A stretch of 33,716 nt of DNA from an uncultured Prevotella sp. (GCA_900322175.1 ONYZ01000049.1:1-33716); one strand, 5' to 3'; numbered from the stretch's first letter, positions 1-10,291 are shown. Made by a program: numbers and translations. The notes: generated by a model from the sequence alone, not told the origin.

Positions 1-32
1 TAAGGTAAGTGAAAAATCTGACATGGCCAAAT

Positions 33-57
33 CCTGAGCAACTTTTTGTTGCTCAGG
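33..57. terminator. perfect hairpin, possible terminator
   Basis: Two perfect 10-base arms (CCTGAGCAAC and its reverse complement) flank a T5 loop. It lies just beyond the 3' end of the minus-strand ATP-grasp remnant, where a terminator would be expected. Neither strand shows a strong T-run after the stem, so termination is only a possibility. The stem-loop shares 13 bases with positions 262-274 in the remnant, in inverted orientation. Confidence 0.4.
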
Positions 58-77
58 TACTTATAAAGAATGTTAAA

Positions 78-378
78 CTAAAGTGCTGCGGAATTTAGGG
101 AATATACAAATTCCTCGGGTACTATACCGTCCTTTATGATTTTCTTCTCATGATAGACATCCCACAGAAATTTGTTCAGTGCCTGCACTCTCTGCTTCAA
201 GCCCTGCTCCAGATAGGCCCAATCGTCCTTCCCAATGACACGGGGAACGGGGTCGAATGGGAAAAAGTTGCTCATTGAACATGCCGTTCTTGTAAACACC
301 AAAGCGTACACCATAGCGCTCCATCCACTTGTTAACCGAATCTCGACTGTCTGTCAGTTCTGTTATCCTCATATTCAT
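78..378 (-). pseudogene. N-terminal remnant of a circularly permuted type 2 ATP-grasp protein
   Basis: Two overlapping minus-strand frames join into one recognisable N-terminus. The first runs from ATG at 378 to about 268 and ends NGMFNEQ; the second continues FFPFDPVPRVIGKDDWAYL and then QRVQALNKFLWDVYHEKKI. The second block matches my memory of the start of circularly permuted type 2 ATP-grasp proteins (PFD..PR.I...W..LE.GL.QRV.ALN.FL.D.Y). Removing one base from the A5 run at 262-266 (T5 on the coding strand) restores one frame reading EQLFPFDPVPR. The frame then stops at 78 after only about 100 codons, whereas full-length members have several hundred residues, so most of the gene is missing. 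A TACCTTTG box at 410-417 shows that it once had its own promoter. Family assignment is from motif memory; non-function is inferred from the truncation plus the frameshift. Confidence 0.65.
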
Positions 379-409
379 ACCCTTACCTTATTTAATAATA
401 ATCCGACGG

Positions 410-417
410 CAAAGGTA
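410..417 (-). promoter_or_regulatory. -7 box of the ATP-grasp remnant
   Basis: The minus strand reads TACCTTTG, matching the Bacteroidota -7 consensus TAnnTTTG, 32 bases upstream of the remnant's ATG. No clear TTTG is seen at the -33 position. Confidence 0.5.
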
Positions 418-670
418 CGAAGAAAATAAATATAATCGTTGTTAAATTTATAATTTGATTATGAAATTATCTATTTGCTTTCAGATTGTAAGCTGTTTAG
501 CTATTTTATGTAACATGTTGCTTATTATTTGGTGGTTATGTGTATCAAACTATTACATGATGTCGTAATCAAACGGGGAACGTTACTGTGATTAGTTATG
601 CAAGCTTAGCAAATTATTACGAAAAAAACAAAAAATCGTAAAAAATCGTGGGATTCGTTATAAAATTGTG
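418..670. other. AT-rich intergenic region between divergent genes
   Basis: Between the remnant's promoter and the promoter of the TerB-DnaJ gene I see no convincing coding frame, RNA gene or repeat. It is AT-rich and presumably carries upstream promoter sequences. Confidence 0.5.
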
Positions 671-678
671 TATCTTTG
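671..678 (+). promoter_or_regulatory. -7 box of the TerB-DnaJ gene
   Basis: TATCTTTG is an exact match to TAnnTTTG and lies 20 bases upstream of the ATG at 699. No clear TTTG is visible about 20 bases further upstream. Confidence 0.6.
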
Positions 679-698
679 CAGTCAAATTGTGAGATATT

Positions 699-1499
699 AT
701 GGCTAAAGGAAAATGGATAGGCGGGTTTATAGGATGGATGGCTGGCGGCCCTCTGGGGGCACTGGCCGGATATCTGGTGGGTTCGCTATTTGACAGTGTA
801 CTGGATGGTGTGAATAATCCTGACAATAGCGGTGCGTGGGAATCGTATGGTGATAATTATCAGCAGGTGTATCAACAGAGGCAAGACCAGGGGCAGCGAA
901 ACAGCTTCTTGTTTGCTCTGTTGGTGCTGTCGTCGTATATAATTAAGGCCGACGGCAAGGCTATGCACAGCGAGATGGAAGCGGTGCGAAATATGCTGCG
1001 ACAGACCTTCGGACCAAATGCTGTGCAGCAAGGCAACGAGATACTGAACCGACTGTTTGAAGAGCAGAAGCGCGAAGGATGGTCGCAATTCAAGCAGACG
1101 GTGATGGAGTGTTGTGGTCAAATAAGCCGACAAATGGACTATAGTCAGCGGCTGCAGCTACTAGACTTTCTGGTGGTGATAGCCAAGGCCGACGGCAGTG
1201 TGCCGCAGAGCGAGATAACTGCGCTGAAGGAGTGCGCCCAGTGGATGGGACTGCGCACCAGCGAGGTTGATCAGATGCTACATCTGGAAGGCGGCACAAT
1301 AGAGGATGCTTACAAGGTGCTGGGTGTGAGTCCGCAGGCGAGCGACGACGAGGTGAAGAAGGCTTATCGCAAGTTGGCGCTGGAGCATCATCCTGATAAA
1401 GTGGCTGCGCTAGGCGAGGATGTGAGACGGGCTGCTGAAAAGAAATTTCAGGAGATAAATGCCGCTAAAGACCGCATTTGGAAGGCTCGAGGGCTATAA
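699..1499 (+). CDS. TerB and DnaJ domain protein, DjlA-like co-chaperone
   Basis: A 266-residue protein. The N-terminus (about 8-35) is glycine-rich and hydrophobic ([20 protein letters not shown]), probably a membrane anchor. The middle (about 70-190) is a TerB-like helical domain with two acidic-turn motifs, [15 protein letters not shown] and [15 protein letters not shown]. The C-terminus (about 204-266) is a J domain with the HPD motif at 231-233, needed in J proteins to stimulate DnaK ATPase. Order and length agree with DjlA-type membrane co-chaperones. It starts 20 bases after a -7 box and is followed by a separate promoter, so it is probably monocistronic. Its client proteins cannot be read from the sequence. 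Confidence 0.85.
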   Translation: MAKGKWIGGFIGWMAGGPLGALAGYLVGSLFDSVLDGVNNPDNSGAWESYGDNYQQVYQQRQDQGQRNSFLFALLVLSSYIIKADGKAMHSEMEAVRNMLRQTFGPNAVQQGNEILNRLFEEQKREGWSQFKQTVMECCGQISRQMDYSQRLQLLDFLVVIAKADGSVPQSEITALKECAQWMGLRTSEVDQMLHLEGGTIEDAYKVLGVSPQASDDEVKKAYRKLALEHHPDKVAALGEDVRRAAEKKFQEINAAKDRIWKARGL

Positions 1500-1522
1500 T
1501 TTATATTTTTTTTAGAAAAATG

Positions 1523-1554
1523 TTTGGTGGGTTGAAGTTTTTTACTTAATTTTG
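1523..1554 (+). promoter_or_regulatory. -33/-7 promoter of the sensor kinase gene
   Basis: TTTG at 1523-1526 and TAATTTTG at 1547-1554 are 20 bases apart, the Bacteroidota sigma-ABfr spacing. The expected transcription start, about 1560, lies only a few bases before the ATG at 1567, which favours the in-frame ATG at 1576 for translation. Confidence 0.65.
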
Positions 1555-1566
1555 TGCCCATAAAGA

Positions 1567-3336
1567 ATGATCAAGATGAAACTAAGATTGTATTGGATAT
1601 TACTAATGATGACATTTGCTATTGTGGCAAATGCTGACAATCTTGGCTTCAGTGATAAGAAACCGCTTCAATTCGGTATCGACCAGGATTACCCCCCGCT
1701 AGAGTATGTTGACGAGAAGGGACAGCCCAGCGGAGCCGATGTGGAATTTACCAAGCTGCTTATGAAGCGCATGGAGATACCATTCGAGTACAAGCCCAAC
1801 ACTTGGAGCGCAATAGCAGGCGACGTACTTCAGGGCAGGGTAGATCTGGGTATGATGGTATATTCGCCATACCGAAAGGATATAACCAACTACTCGCGTG
1901 CCGTGATACGACTGTACTATCAGATAGTGACGCGCAAGGGTACAGAGAAGAACTATGGTTTGCGTGACATGCACAACATGGAGGTGGCGCTGATGGCCAG
2001 TCGACCTGTGCGCGACACGCTACAGAAGATTGGTGCACAATTGGTGATAGTGGAAGACCTGACCAAGGCGATGAAAGACCTGTCGGCTGGAAAATACGAC
2101 GCTGTGGTGTGCTATCGCTATCAGGCTAAGTATCTGATAGGTAAGCATAATCTGCATAATCTGGAACAGGAAGACCTGACGCTGACGCCGCGAGAATACT
2201 GCTACGTGAGCAACAATAAGAAGCTGATAGACGCCATAGACAAGGAACTGGACAAGATGAAAGACGAAGGCCTGATAGACGATGTATATGGCTATGTGGC
2301 TTCGTCATTCAACGGCGTGATAATACCGCGATGGATGTATGGCGCCATAGCGGCATTGGTAGTCTTGGGACTGGTAGGTGTGATATTGAACCAGAGACGT
2401 AATGCGCGCCAGTTGAAGAAGGCATTGAATCTGGCACGTGAAAACGAGGAAAGAGCGAAAGCAAACGAGGAGAAAGCCCGTCTGAGTGCTGAGGAGGCAA
2501 AGAATAATGCTGCAGAAGCACAGCGTAATGCCGACGTGGCAAGACGAAACGCCAAAGAGGCTGAATACAATGCTCAGGTGGCCAGTCAAAACGAGGCAAA
2601 AGCCCGCGAGGCTGCCGAGGCTGCACGCAAGAGTGAAGAACTGAAGGATATATTCCTGGGCAACCTGAGTCATTCGCTACGCACACCTCTCAACGCCATC
2701 ATCGGATTCAGCGACCTGCTGATGACGATGGATGAGGGTATGATGTCGAAGGAAGAGGTGAACAATCTGCTGCACCTGATAAACAAGAACGGACTGGAAC
2801 TGCTGCACCTTATCAACGAGTTGCTGTCGCTGAGCGAGTTGGAGGGCGAGAAACAATTGTTCCAGCGCGAGGTGACGGATGTGGACTACGAGATGGGACA
2901 GTTCGCCGCCGAGATACGACCGCAGTTGCACGAGGGTGTAACGTTGGAGGTGGAAGAGCCGGTAGATGGACTGCGCGCACATCTGGACAGAAAATTGCTG
3001 CGCATAGTGACCATGCACCTGCTGGAAAATGCCATGCAGAATACCATGCAGGGCAAGATAAAACTGACGTACTATGTAAAAGAGGGCGGAATGTATGTAG
3101 AAGTAAAAGATACCGGCAGGGGACTGCCCGAGAAACTGAAACGGAACATATTCGGTCTGCTGAGCGACAAGAATACATATACCCACGAAGATAGTCAGGA
3201 CAATCCGGGACTGGGACTGAGCGTATGTAAGGCAATCGTTGACCGCTGTAACGGAAAGATAGGAGTGCGCGATAATACCGAAGACGGACAAGGTTCGATA
3301 TTCTGGTATTGGACTCCGACAGAGATATTGAACTAA
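1567..3336 (+). CDS. sensor histidine kinase with periplasmic solute-binding (SBP_bac_3-like) sensor domain
   Basis: 589 residues. It opens with a signal peptide (LYWILLMMTFAIVANA). A type 3 solute-binding domain follows at about 33-250, with typical segments such as FGIDQDYPPLEYVDEKG and GRVDLGMMVYSPYR. One transmembrane helix at about 256-276 leads into a long alanine/asparagine-rich coiled coil (about 278-365, repeats like AEEAKNNAAEAQRNA). The kinase core has the H-box with His369 (LSHSLRTPLNAIIGF), an N-box (LLENAMQNT), and G-boxes DTGRGLPE and NPGLGLSV. All catalytic motifs look intact. The architecture resembles BvgS-type sensors that bind small molecules outside the inner membrane, but there is no receiver domain and no response regulator in the window, so the partner is unknown. 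The antiporter gene starts 20 bases downstream, suggesting co-transcription. The start may be 1576. Confidence 0.88.
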   Translation: MIKMKLRLYWILLMMTFAIVANADNLGFSDKKPLQFGIDQDYPPLEYVDEKGQPSGADVEFTKLLMKRMEIPFEYKPNTWSAIAGDVLQGRVDLGMMVYSPYRKDITNYSRAVIRLYYQIVTRKGTEKNYGLRDMHNMEVALMASRPVRDTLQKIGAQLVIVEDLTKAMKDLSAGKYDAVVCYRYQAKYLIGKHNLHNLEQEDLTLTPREYCYVSNNKKLIDAIDKELDKMKDEGLIDDVYGYVASSFNGVIIPRWMYGAIAALVVLGLVGVILNQRRNARQLKKALNLARENEERAKANEEKARLSAEEAKNNAAEAQRNADVARRNAKEAEYNAQVASQNEAKAREAAEAARKSEELKDIFLGNLSHSLRTPLNAIIGFSDLLMTMDEGMMSKEEVNNLLHLINKNGLELLHLINELLSLSELEGEKQLFQREVTDVDYEMGQFAAEIRPQLHEGVTLEVEEPVDGLRAHLDRKLLRIVTMHLLENAMQNTMQGKIKLTYYVKEGGMYVEVKDTGRGLPEKLKRNIFGLLSDKNTYTHEDSQDNPGLGLSVCKAIVDRCNGKIGVRDNTEDGQGSIFWYWTPTEILN

Positions 3337-3356
3337 AGTAGGAGACATAGAGCAAA

Positions 3357-4748
3357 ATGACACTGATAATAGTAATACTGCTGCTGCTGGGTTATATCGT
3401 GATAGCCACCGGACACACTACGGGTGTTAACAAGTCGGCTATCGCTATTTTTATTGGTACCGTGGGCTGGGTGGTGTACATTTGCTATGGTACTGATTTC
3501 GTGATGGAACGTCATGCACAGGACTACTGGGAGTTTCTTGACGGCGCATTGCCATCGAGCGAGGCAGTGAAGTATTACATATATAATAATGTGTTCCTAT
3601 ATTATGTGGGGCGTGCGGCTAGCATCGTGATGTTTCTGCTGGCCACGATGAGCATAGTAGAAATACTGCACAGCAACGGATGCTTCGACTTTGTGTCGAA
3701 GTGGATAAAGACCCGTAACCCCAAGCGCCTGCTGTGGACTATCACGCTGGCTACTTTTATACTCTCGGCCAATCTGGACAACCTGACTACCGCCACAATG
3801 ATGCTGGTGATAATGCACACCATAGTGCAGAACCGCCGACAGCGAATGCTGGTGGGGGCGGCGATAGTGATAGCTGCCAACTGCGGCGGTTGCCTGACGG
3901 TAATTGGCGATCCGACAACACTGGTGCTGTGGGGCGACGAGGCCATCACGGCTACCAACTTCTCGGCATTTATGGCACTGCCAGCTATACTGGCATGGAT
4001 AGTGCCTACAATACTGATACACAGAGAGCTACCTGAACGTATGGACACACAGTGGGCACCGATGCCATTCCGCGGCGACGATACCAATCTGCTGCCTTGG
4101 CAGCGCGTGGTGATGCTGTTTGTGGGCATCGGCGGACTGTGGTTTATACCAACATTCCACAATATCACCAAGTTGAGCCCCTTCTTGGGTGCGCTGTGCG
4201 TGCTCAGTGTGCTGTGGGTGGTGCACGAGGTGATGAACCGCAAGCTGATAAATGCCGACCAGATGCAGCAGCGAATGACACCAAGATCGGTTCAGTACGG
4301 ACCACTGCAGCAGATACTCTTTGTGATGGGTATAATGCTGGCTATGGGCGTGGTGACCGAGACGGGAGTATTCGGCGATGTGGCACAGTGGATGGACAAC
4401 ACTATCGGCAGCGTATGGGTGTTGGGGATACTGTCAGGACTACTTAGTGGTGTGGTCGACTCGTTTACCATTGCCATGAGCGACATATCGCTATATCCGA
4501 TAGCCGACGCAGCCATGAAGGGATCGTATGAAGCTAACTTTGTGATGAATGGCGCCTACTGGAAGATAATAGCATATTGCACAGCTGTGGGCGGATGCCT
4601 GTTGAGCGTAGGTTCGGTGAGTGGACTGATGCTGATGAGGATGGAGCACATGAGGCTTGGATGGTATGTGAAGAACCTGACGCCGAAGGTGATGGCAGGC
4701 GGACTGATAGGTTTGGCAGTGCTGTGGTTGGAACTGAATTTTGTATAA
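3357..4748 (+). CDS. nhaD: NhaD-type sodium/proton antiporter
   Basis: 463 residues with about a dozen hydrophobic segments, typical of the ion transporter (IT) superfamily. The segment [19 protein letters not shown] followed by [19 protein letters not shown] is the conserved core of NhaD antiporters, with the acidic residue in the unwound helix and the GDP/TT motif. NhaD exchanges cytoplasmic sodium (or lithium) for protons at the inner membrane. The gene starts 20 bases after the sensor kinase stop and 26 bases precede pfkA, so all three may form one transcript; coupling of sensor and antiporter is inference. Cation specificity is not provable from sequence. Confidence 0.88.
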   Translation: MTLIIVILLLLGYIVIATGHTTGVNKSAIAIFIGTVGWVVYICYGTDFVMERHAQDYWEFLDGALPSSEAVKYYIYNNVFLYYVGRAASIVMFLLATMSIVEILHSNGCFDFVSKWIKTRNPKRLLWTITLATFILSANLDNLTTATMMLVIMHTIVQNRRQRMLVGAAIVIAANCGGCLTVIGDPTTLVLWGDEAITATNFSAFMALPAILAWIVPTILIHRELPERMDTQWAPMPFRGDDTNLLPWQRVVMLFVGIGGLWFIPTFHNITKLSPFLGALCVLSVLWVVHEVMNRKLINADQMQQRMTPRSVQYGPLQQILFVMGIMLAMGVVTETGVFGDVAQWMDNTIGSVWVLGILSGLLSGVVDSFTIAMSDISLYPIADAAMKGSYEANFVMNGAYWKIIAYCTAVGGCLLSVGSVSGLMLMRMEHMRLGWYVKNLTPKVMAGGLIGLAVLWLELNFV

Positions 4749-4774
4749 CTAAAAATAAAAAGGAGAAAGTTAAT

Positions 4775-5752
4775 ATGACAAAGATTAAGACGATTGGTAT
4801 CCTGACGTCGGGAGGCGATGCACCAGGAATGAATGCCGCAATTCGCGCTGTGACGCGCGCCGGCATCTACAACGGTTTTAAGATTAAAGGTATATATCGT
4901 GGATACGAGGGACTGATACACGACGAGGTGAAGGAGTTTACCACCGAGAACGTGAGCGGTATCGTGACACGCGGAGGAACAATCCTGAAGACTGCTCGCT
5001 CGAAGGAGTTCCCCACACCCGAGGGTATGCAGAAGGCTTACGAAACCTGCATGAAGGAGGAGATAGACGCACTGGTGGTTATCGGCGGTAACGGATCGCT
5101 GACTGGTGCGCGCAACTTCGGTATGGAGTTCGATTTCCCCGTAATCGGACTGCCGGGAACAATCGATAACGACTTGTATGGTACTGACAACACCATCGGA
5201 TATGACACCACAATGAACACCATCATGGAGTGTGTAGACCGTATCCGCGATACTGCCAACAGTCATGAGCGAATATTCTTTGTTGAGGTTATGGGCCGCG
5301 ACGCAGGATTTTTGGCACAGAACTGTGCTATCGCCTGCGGTGCCGAGGCTGCTATCGTGCCCGAGGAGGCTACCGACGTTGACCAGTTGGCACAGTTTAT
5401 GAGTCGTGGTATACGTAAGTCGAAGAAGTCGTGTATCGTGATAGTATCAGAGAGTCCCAAGTGCGGCGCACTGTATTATGCCGACCGTGTAAAGAAGGAG
5501 TTCCCCGAGTTCGACGTGCGTGTATCAATCCTGGGACACCTACAGCGTGGAGGTAGTCCATCAGCGCGCGACCGCATCTTGGCATCAATCACTGGCGTGG
5601 GTGCCATCGAGGCCATCAAACAGGGCCAGCGCAACATCATGGTGGGCGTGAGAAACAACGAGGTGGTTTATGTTCCATTCAGTGAGTGTATCCGCACTGA
5701 TAAGCGATTTGACAAGAAACTGATAAAAGTGCTCGACGAGCTGAGTATCTAA
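4775..5752 (+). CDS. pfkA: 6-phosphofructokinase
   Basis: 325 residues, normal for the bacterial PfkA family, which phosphorylates fructose 6-phosphate to fructose 1,6-bisphosphate in glycolysis. Visible motifs: nucleotide loop [14 protein letters not shown], catalytic PGTIDND (Asp equivalent to E. coli Asp127), substrate loop VEVMGRDAG, and [10 protein letters not shown]. The ATP-site motif reads GGNGS: the glycine that marks ATP-dependent enzymes (PPi enzymes have Asp) is present, but the preceding Asp is Asn. The start at 4775 is chosen because a clear Shine-Dalgarno, AAGGAGA, lies 8-9 bases upstream and homology begins there; the frame is open further upstream inside nhaD without similarity. 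Confidence 0.95.
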   Translation: MTKIKTIGILTSGGDAPGMNAAIRAVTRAGIYNGFKIKGIYRGYEGLIHDEVKEFTTENVSGIVTRGGTILKTARSKEFPTPEGMQKAYETCMKEEIDALVVIGGNGSLTGARNFGMEFDFPVIGLPGTIDNDLYGTDNTIGYDTTMNTIMECVDRIRDTANSHERIFFVEVMGRDAGFLAQNCAIACGAEAAIVPEEATDVDQLAQFMSRGIRKSKKSCIVIVSESPKCGALYYADRVKKEFPEFDVRVSILGHLQRGGSPSARDRILASITGVGAIEAIKQGQRNIMVGVRNNEVVYVPFSECIRTDKRFDKKLIKVLDELSI

Positions 5753-5755
5753 TTT

Positions 5756-5785
5756 ATAATTGACAATTGATAATTGACAATTATG
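5756..5785. repeat. AT-rich interspersed repeat, copy 1
   Basis: The gap between pfkA and the next gene consists almost entirely of ATTGACAATTGATAATTGAC-type sequence running into the ATG at 5783. Closely related copies lie at 8452-8487 and 10205-10238. It occupies the leader position normally used for ribosome binding. Confidence 0.7.
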
Positions 5786-6883
5786 CCGGATATTAAGAAG
5801 ATAGTATTGACGGGAGGTCCGTGTGCAGGTAAGACTACGGCGCTGGTTAAGATAACTGAGTACTTTTCGGGCTTTGGCTATAAGGTATTCAATGTGCCCG
5901 AAGTGCCCACGATGTACAGTGCGGCAGGCTGGAACTACATGACGCCGAACCGTGCCTTGTACTATCAAGGCGAGCGGGCAATACTGGAGACACAGTTGGC
6001 ACTCGAAGACCAGTTTATGAAGTTGGCCAAGGTGTGCGATAAGCCTGTGCTGATAGTATGCGACCGCGGCGCAATGGATATTTCGGCCTATATTAAGCCC
6101 GAAGAGTGGGATGAGATAACACGTATGGCAGGCACAAACTCGGAGGCTCTGCGCCAGAGTTACGACGCTGTGCTGCACCTGGTGAGTGCTGCCGACGGAG
6201 CCGAACAGTACTATACCACTGCCACCAACGCTACACGCTACGAGCAGGCCAACGAGGAAGGACTGCGTATAGCCCGCGAATTGGATAAGAAGGTGATACA
6301 GGCCTGGACGGGACATCCCCACCTGCGTGTGATCAACAATCACGACGACTTCGACAACAAGATAAAGCGCGTGCTCACAGAGATATCAAAGGTGGTAGGA
6401 CTGCCTCAGCCTGTACAGGAGGAGCGCATATTCCGGGTAGAAATAATCGGTGAGATACCCGAGTGCTCTGAGAGCGAGATAACCCAGACATATCTGGTAG
6501 CAGAACCAGGATGCGAGGTGCGTCTCCGCCGTAGGGAGTGGAGTGGGGGCAAGGTCGTGAATGTACACCGATCGAAAAAGCGCATATCCGACATCGAAGT
6601 GATTGAGACCGAGCGACAGGTGGACAACAACCTGTATGAGCAGATGCTTCAGCAGGCCGACCCGTATCGCGCCACCATCCGCAAGAAGCGTCAGAGCTTC
6701 ATCTGGAAGGGGCAGTTCTTCCAGATTGATACGTTCCACGCCCCAGTGGGCAACCTGGTGATGATGGAGACCAAGGGAGTGACCGAACAGGAAACCGTGA
6801 ACTTCCCCCCATTTGTAAAGGTGATAGAGGACGTGACCGGCAACTCGCGTTATCTGAACTATAATATCGCAGTGAGAAGATAA
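5783..6883 (+). CDS. P-loop ATPase (AAA_28/NadR-like) with CYTH-like C-terminal domain
   Basis: 366 residues. The N-terminal half has a Walker A motif, GGPCAGKT (11-18), and a later acidic segment PVLIVCDRGAMDISAYI resembling Walker B of small P-loop kinases. The C-terminal half, from about 210 (FRVEIIGEIPE), contains basic strand motifs VRLRRREW and HRSKKRIS, then IRKKRQSF and LVMMETKG, as in CYTH/triphosphate tunnel proteins that bind polyphosphate-bearing ligands. Such fusions are known as ATP-binding proteins of unclear substrate; I do not assign a reaction. ATG at 5783 is chosen because the in-frame TTG at 5774 lies inside the repeat. It sits between pfkA (30 bases) and atpD (44 bases). 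Confidence 0.75.
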   Translation: MPDIKKIVLTGGPCAGKTTALVKITEYFSGFGYKVFNVPEVPTMYSAAGWNYMTPNRALYYQGERAILETQLALEDQFMKLAKVCDKPVLIVCDRGAMDISAYIKPEEWDEITRMAGTNSEALRQSYDAVLHLVSAADGAEQYYTTATNATRYEQANEEGLRIARELDKKVIQAWTGHPHLRVINNHDDFDNKIKRVLTEISKVVGLPQPVQEERIFRVEIIGEIPECSESEITQTYLVAEPGCEVRLRRREWSGGKVVNVHRSKKRISDIEVIETERQVDNNLYEQMLQQADPYRATIRKKRQSFIWKGQFFQIDTFHAPVGNLVMMETKGVTEQETVNFPPFVKVIEDVTGNSRYLNYNIAVRR

Positions 6884-6912
6884 ACAATAATCAAAAAAAA
6901 TAGTAACTTTAA

Positions 6913-8451
<1,539 letters not shown>

Positions 8452-8454
<3 letters not shown>

Positions 8455-8487
8455 TTGACAATTGATAATTGAAAATTGACAATTATG
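8452..8487. repeat. AT-rich interspersed repeat, copy 2
   Basis: From the atpD stop codon to the atpC ATG the sequence is TAATTGACAATTGATAATTG followed by AAAATTGACAATTATG. It is nearly the same as the pfkA downstream copy, so two different genes share the same leader. Confidence 0.7.
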
Positions 8488-8751
8488 TTACAGCTAAAGA
8501 TAGTTTCACCCGAAAAGATTGAGTTCGACGGAGCAGTCGAGAGTGTTCTCGTGCCTGGCACAGTAGGACAGTTCGAGATTCTGACCAACCACGCGCCGAT
8601 TATCTCGTCGCTGGAGAAGGGAACCGTCGTATATACCTTGGAGTCTGGTGAGAAGAACAGGCTCGACATCTTAGGCGGCTTCGTAGAAGTGCAGAAGAAT
8701 GTCGTTAGCCTTTGTGTGGAAATAAGGAGCACAGGTGACAATGGACTTTGA
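8485..8751 (+). CDS. atpC: F1Fo ATP synthase subunit epsilon (short form)
   Basis: 88 residues, matching the N-terminal beta-sandwich of epsilon (LQLKIVSPEKIEFDG; VPGTVGQFEILTNHAPIIS; GGFVEVQKN). The C-terminal helical hairpin that inhibits ATPase activity in longer epsilons is absent; this short form is, to my knowledge, usual in Bacteroidota. It lies right after atpD and its end overlaps the next gene. The ATG at 8485 is preferred over the in-frame TTG at 8476 inside the repeat. Confidence 0.93.
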   Translation: MLQLKIVSPEKIEFDGAVESVLVPGTVGQFEILTNHAPIISSLEKGTVVYTLESGEKNRLDILGGFVEVQKNVVSLCVEIRSTGDNGL

Positions 8752-9133
8752 CAAACTGAGTAAACGCTACGCACGACAGAGTATTCTGCTGACAGCAGGG
8801 CTGGCACTTCTGGGCTTGCTGGTGGCTAATGTCTACCAGAAAGACGGAATAATCATTCCGCTGGTTATAAGTTCGCTCTTTGTGTTGGTAACAGAGCTCG
8901 CTTCTGCATTCCTGTGGCGTTGGGTGGCTGTCAAGCATTCCGACATGCTGCCGTCGTTTTTTACAGGTGTGTCAGGATTCCGCTTCCTGTTGGCGCTGGT
9001 AGTTATGTTTGTCTGGTATCTGGCTACGAACAGACAGGCAATAATCACGTTCTTCGTGGTATTCCTGATCTTTTACTTCGTGTCCCTTATCCACCATTCC
9101 ATCTTCTTTTCGAGAGTATCAAATCGTTCGTAA
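8735..9133 (+). CDS. small membrane protein of the atp operon (AtpI-like position)
   Basis: About 130 residues with four hydrophobic segments: ILLTAGLALLGLLVANVY, IIIPLVISSLFVLVTELA, FRFLLALVVMFVWYLA and IITFFVVFLIFYFVSLI. It overlaps the end of atpC and precedes atpB, the place where other bacteria carry atpI, which helps assemble the c-ring. Sequence similarity to AtpI is not obvious to me, so function is inferred from position. A Shine-Dalgarno AAGGAG at 8724-8729 lies 5 bases before GTG 8735 and 11 before ATG 8741; either may be the start. Confidence 0.75.
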   Translation: MTMDFDKLSKRYARQSILLTAGLALLGLLVANVYQKDGIIIPLVISSLFVLVTELASAFLWRWVAVKHSDMLPSFFTGVSGFRFLLALVVMFVWYLATNRQAIITFFVVFLIFYFVSLIHHSIFFSRVSNRS

Positions 9134-9157
9134 CGATCTAAAAATGAGTTATTTCAA

Positions 9158-10204
9158 ATGAAACAATTAAAGTCAATATGTCTCTTGTTGATGGTTGCGT
9201 TTCTGCCTCTGTCGCTCTATGCTAATGAGCAGGAGGACGAGAAACTCGACATCCCGGAAATCGTGCTCGAACACTTGGCCGATTCCTACGAGTGGCACAT
9301 TGCTTCTTATCAAGGTAAGCATCTTAGCATTCCGTTGCCGATCATCATTCGGAGTGCGAGCGATAATCCCGGACAAAAGTGGTTCTTCTGCACCGCTCAC
9401 AGTCTGCCCGAGCAGTTCTTCTTCAGCAAGGAACATCATGGCAAGATATATGAGCGTGTGGGAGGCGAGGAGGTTCGTCCGTTGGATCTGAGCATTACGC
9501 GTAATGTGCTGCAGATATGGATTGTGGTAGCCCTCTTGCTGGGTGTATTCCTATCTTGTGCCCGCTGGTATAAGAAGCACGACAAGAAGAGCAATGCGCC
9601 CAGCGGATTCGTGGGAGCTGTTGAGATGCTTGTGATGATGATTCACGAAGACGTCATCAAGTCGTCTATTGGCGAGAAGCATTACAAGCCCTACGCACCT
9701 TATCTGCTGACGGTATTCTTCTTCATCCTGTTTACCAACCTCGTAGGACTGTTGCCCATCTTCCCAGGCGGTGCTAACGTAACGGGTAACATCAACATCA
9801 CGTTCTTCTTGGCCTTCTGTACGTTCTTGGCCATCAACTTGTTTGGCAACAAGGAGTACTGGAAGGATATTTTCTGGCCTGATGTGCCTATCTTCCTGAA
9901 GGCAATCCCCGTGATGCCTGCCATCGAACTGTTCGGTGTCTTCACCAAGCCCTTTGCTCTGATGATCCGACTTTTCGCCAACATGATGGCAGGTCACGCA
10001 GTAATCCTTTCGTTCACCTGTGTGATTTTCCTCGGTTGGTCGATGGGAGTAGGTTATGGTCTGGGGCTTAACCTGTTCAGCATCCTCATGCTTCTGTTTA
10101 TGAATGCACTGGAGCTGCTGGTGGCCTTCGTTCAGGCGTATGTGTTCACAATGCTTAGTGCCGTATTCATCGGCCTGGCTCATCAGGACCATCACGCTGA
10201 GTAA
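9158..10204 (+). CDS. atpB: F1Fo ATP synthase subunit a
   Basis: 348 residues. Starts with a signal-peptide-like segment (ICLLLMVAFLPLSLYA) and an extended N-terminal domain before the membrane part, as in other Bacteroidota. The essential proton-path arginine is Arg271 within FALMIRLFANMMAGH. Further helices include LLTVFFFILFTNLVGLLPIF and LELLVAFVQAYVFTMLSAVF. It forms the stator half-channels beside the c-ring. Confidence 0.96.
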   Translation: MKQLKSICLLLMVAFLPLSLYANEQEDEKLDIPEIVLEHLADSYEWHIASYQGKHLSIPLPIIIRSASDNPGQKWFFCTAHSLPEQFFFSKEHHGKIYERVGGEEVRPLDLSITRNVLQIWIVVALLLGVFLSCARWYKKHDKKSNAPSGFVGAVEMLVMMIHEDVIKSSIGEKHYKPYAPYLLTVFFFILFTNLVGLLPIFPGGANVTGNINITFFLAFCTFLAINLFGNKEYWKDIFWPDVPIFLKAIPVMPAIELFGVFTKPFALMIRLFANMMAGHAVILSFTCVIFLGWSMGVGYGLGLNLFSILMLLFMNALELLVAFVQAYVFTMLSAVFIGLAHQDHHAE

Positions 10205-10291
10205 AATTGACAATTAATAATTGACAATTGATAATTAAGATTTTAGAGAATTTAGTAACAACATTATTAATAATTAAAAATTAAAAGTATT
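10205..10291. repeat. AT-rich repeat copy 3 and leader of atpE
   Basis: ATTGACAATTAATAATTGAC followed by AATTGATAATTAAG fills 10206-10238, and a second stretch ATTAATAATTAAAAATTAAA lies just before the atpE ATG. It belongs to the same repeat family as the copies before 5783 and 8485. No Shine-Dalgarno is visible; an A-rich leader could promote initiation of this highly expressed subunit (inference). Confidence 0.6.

Noticed and set aside
4577-4774. Extended N-terminus of PfkA
   Set aside because: It overlaps nhaD, shows no PfkA similarity, and a Shine-Dalgarno sits directly before ATG 4775.
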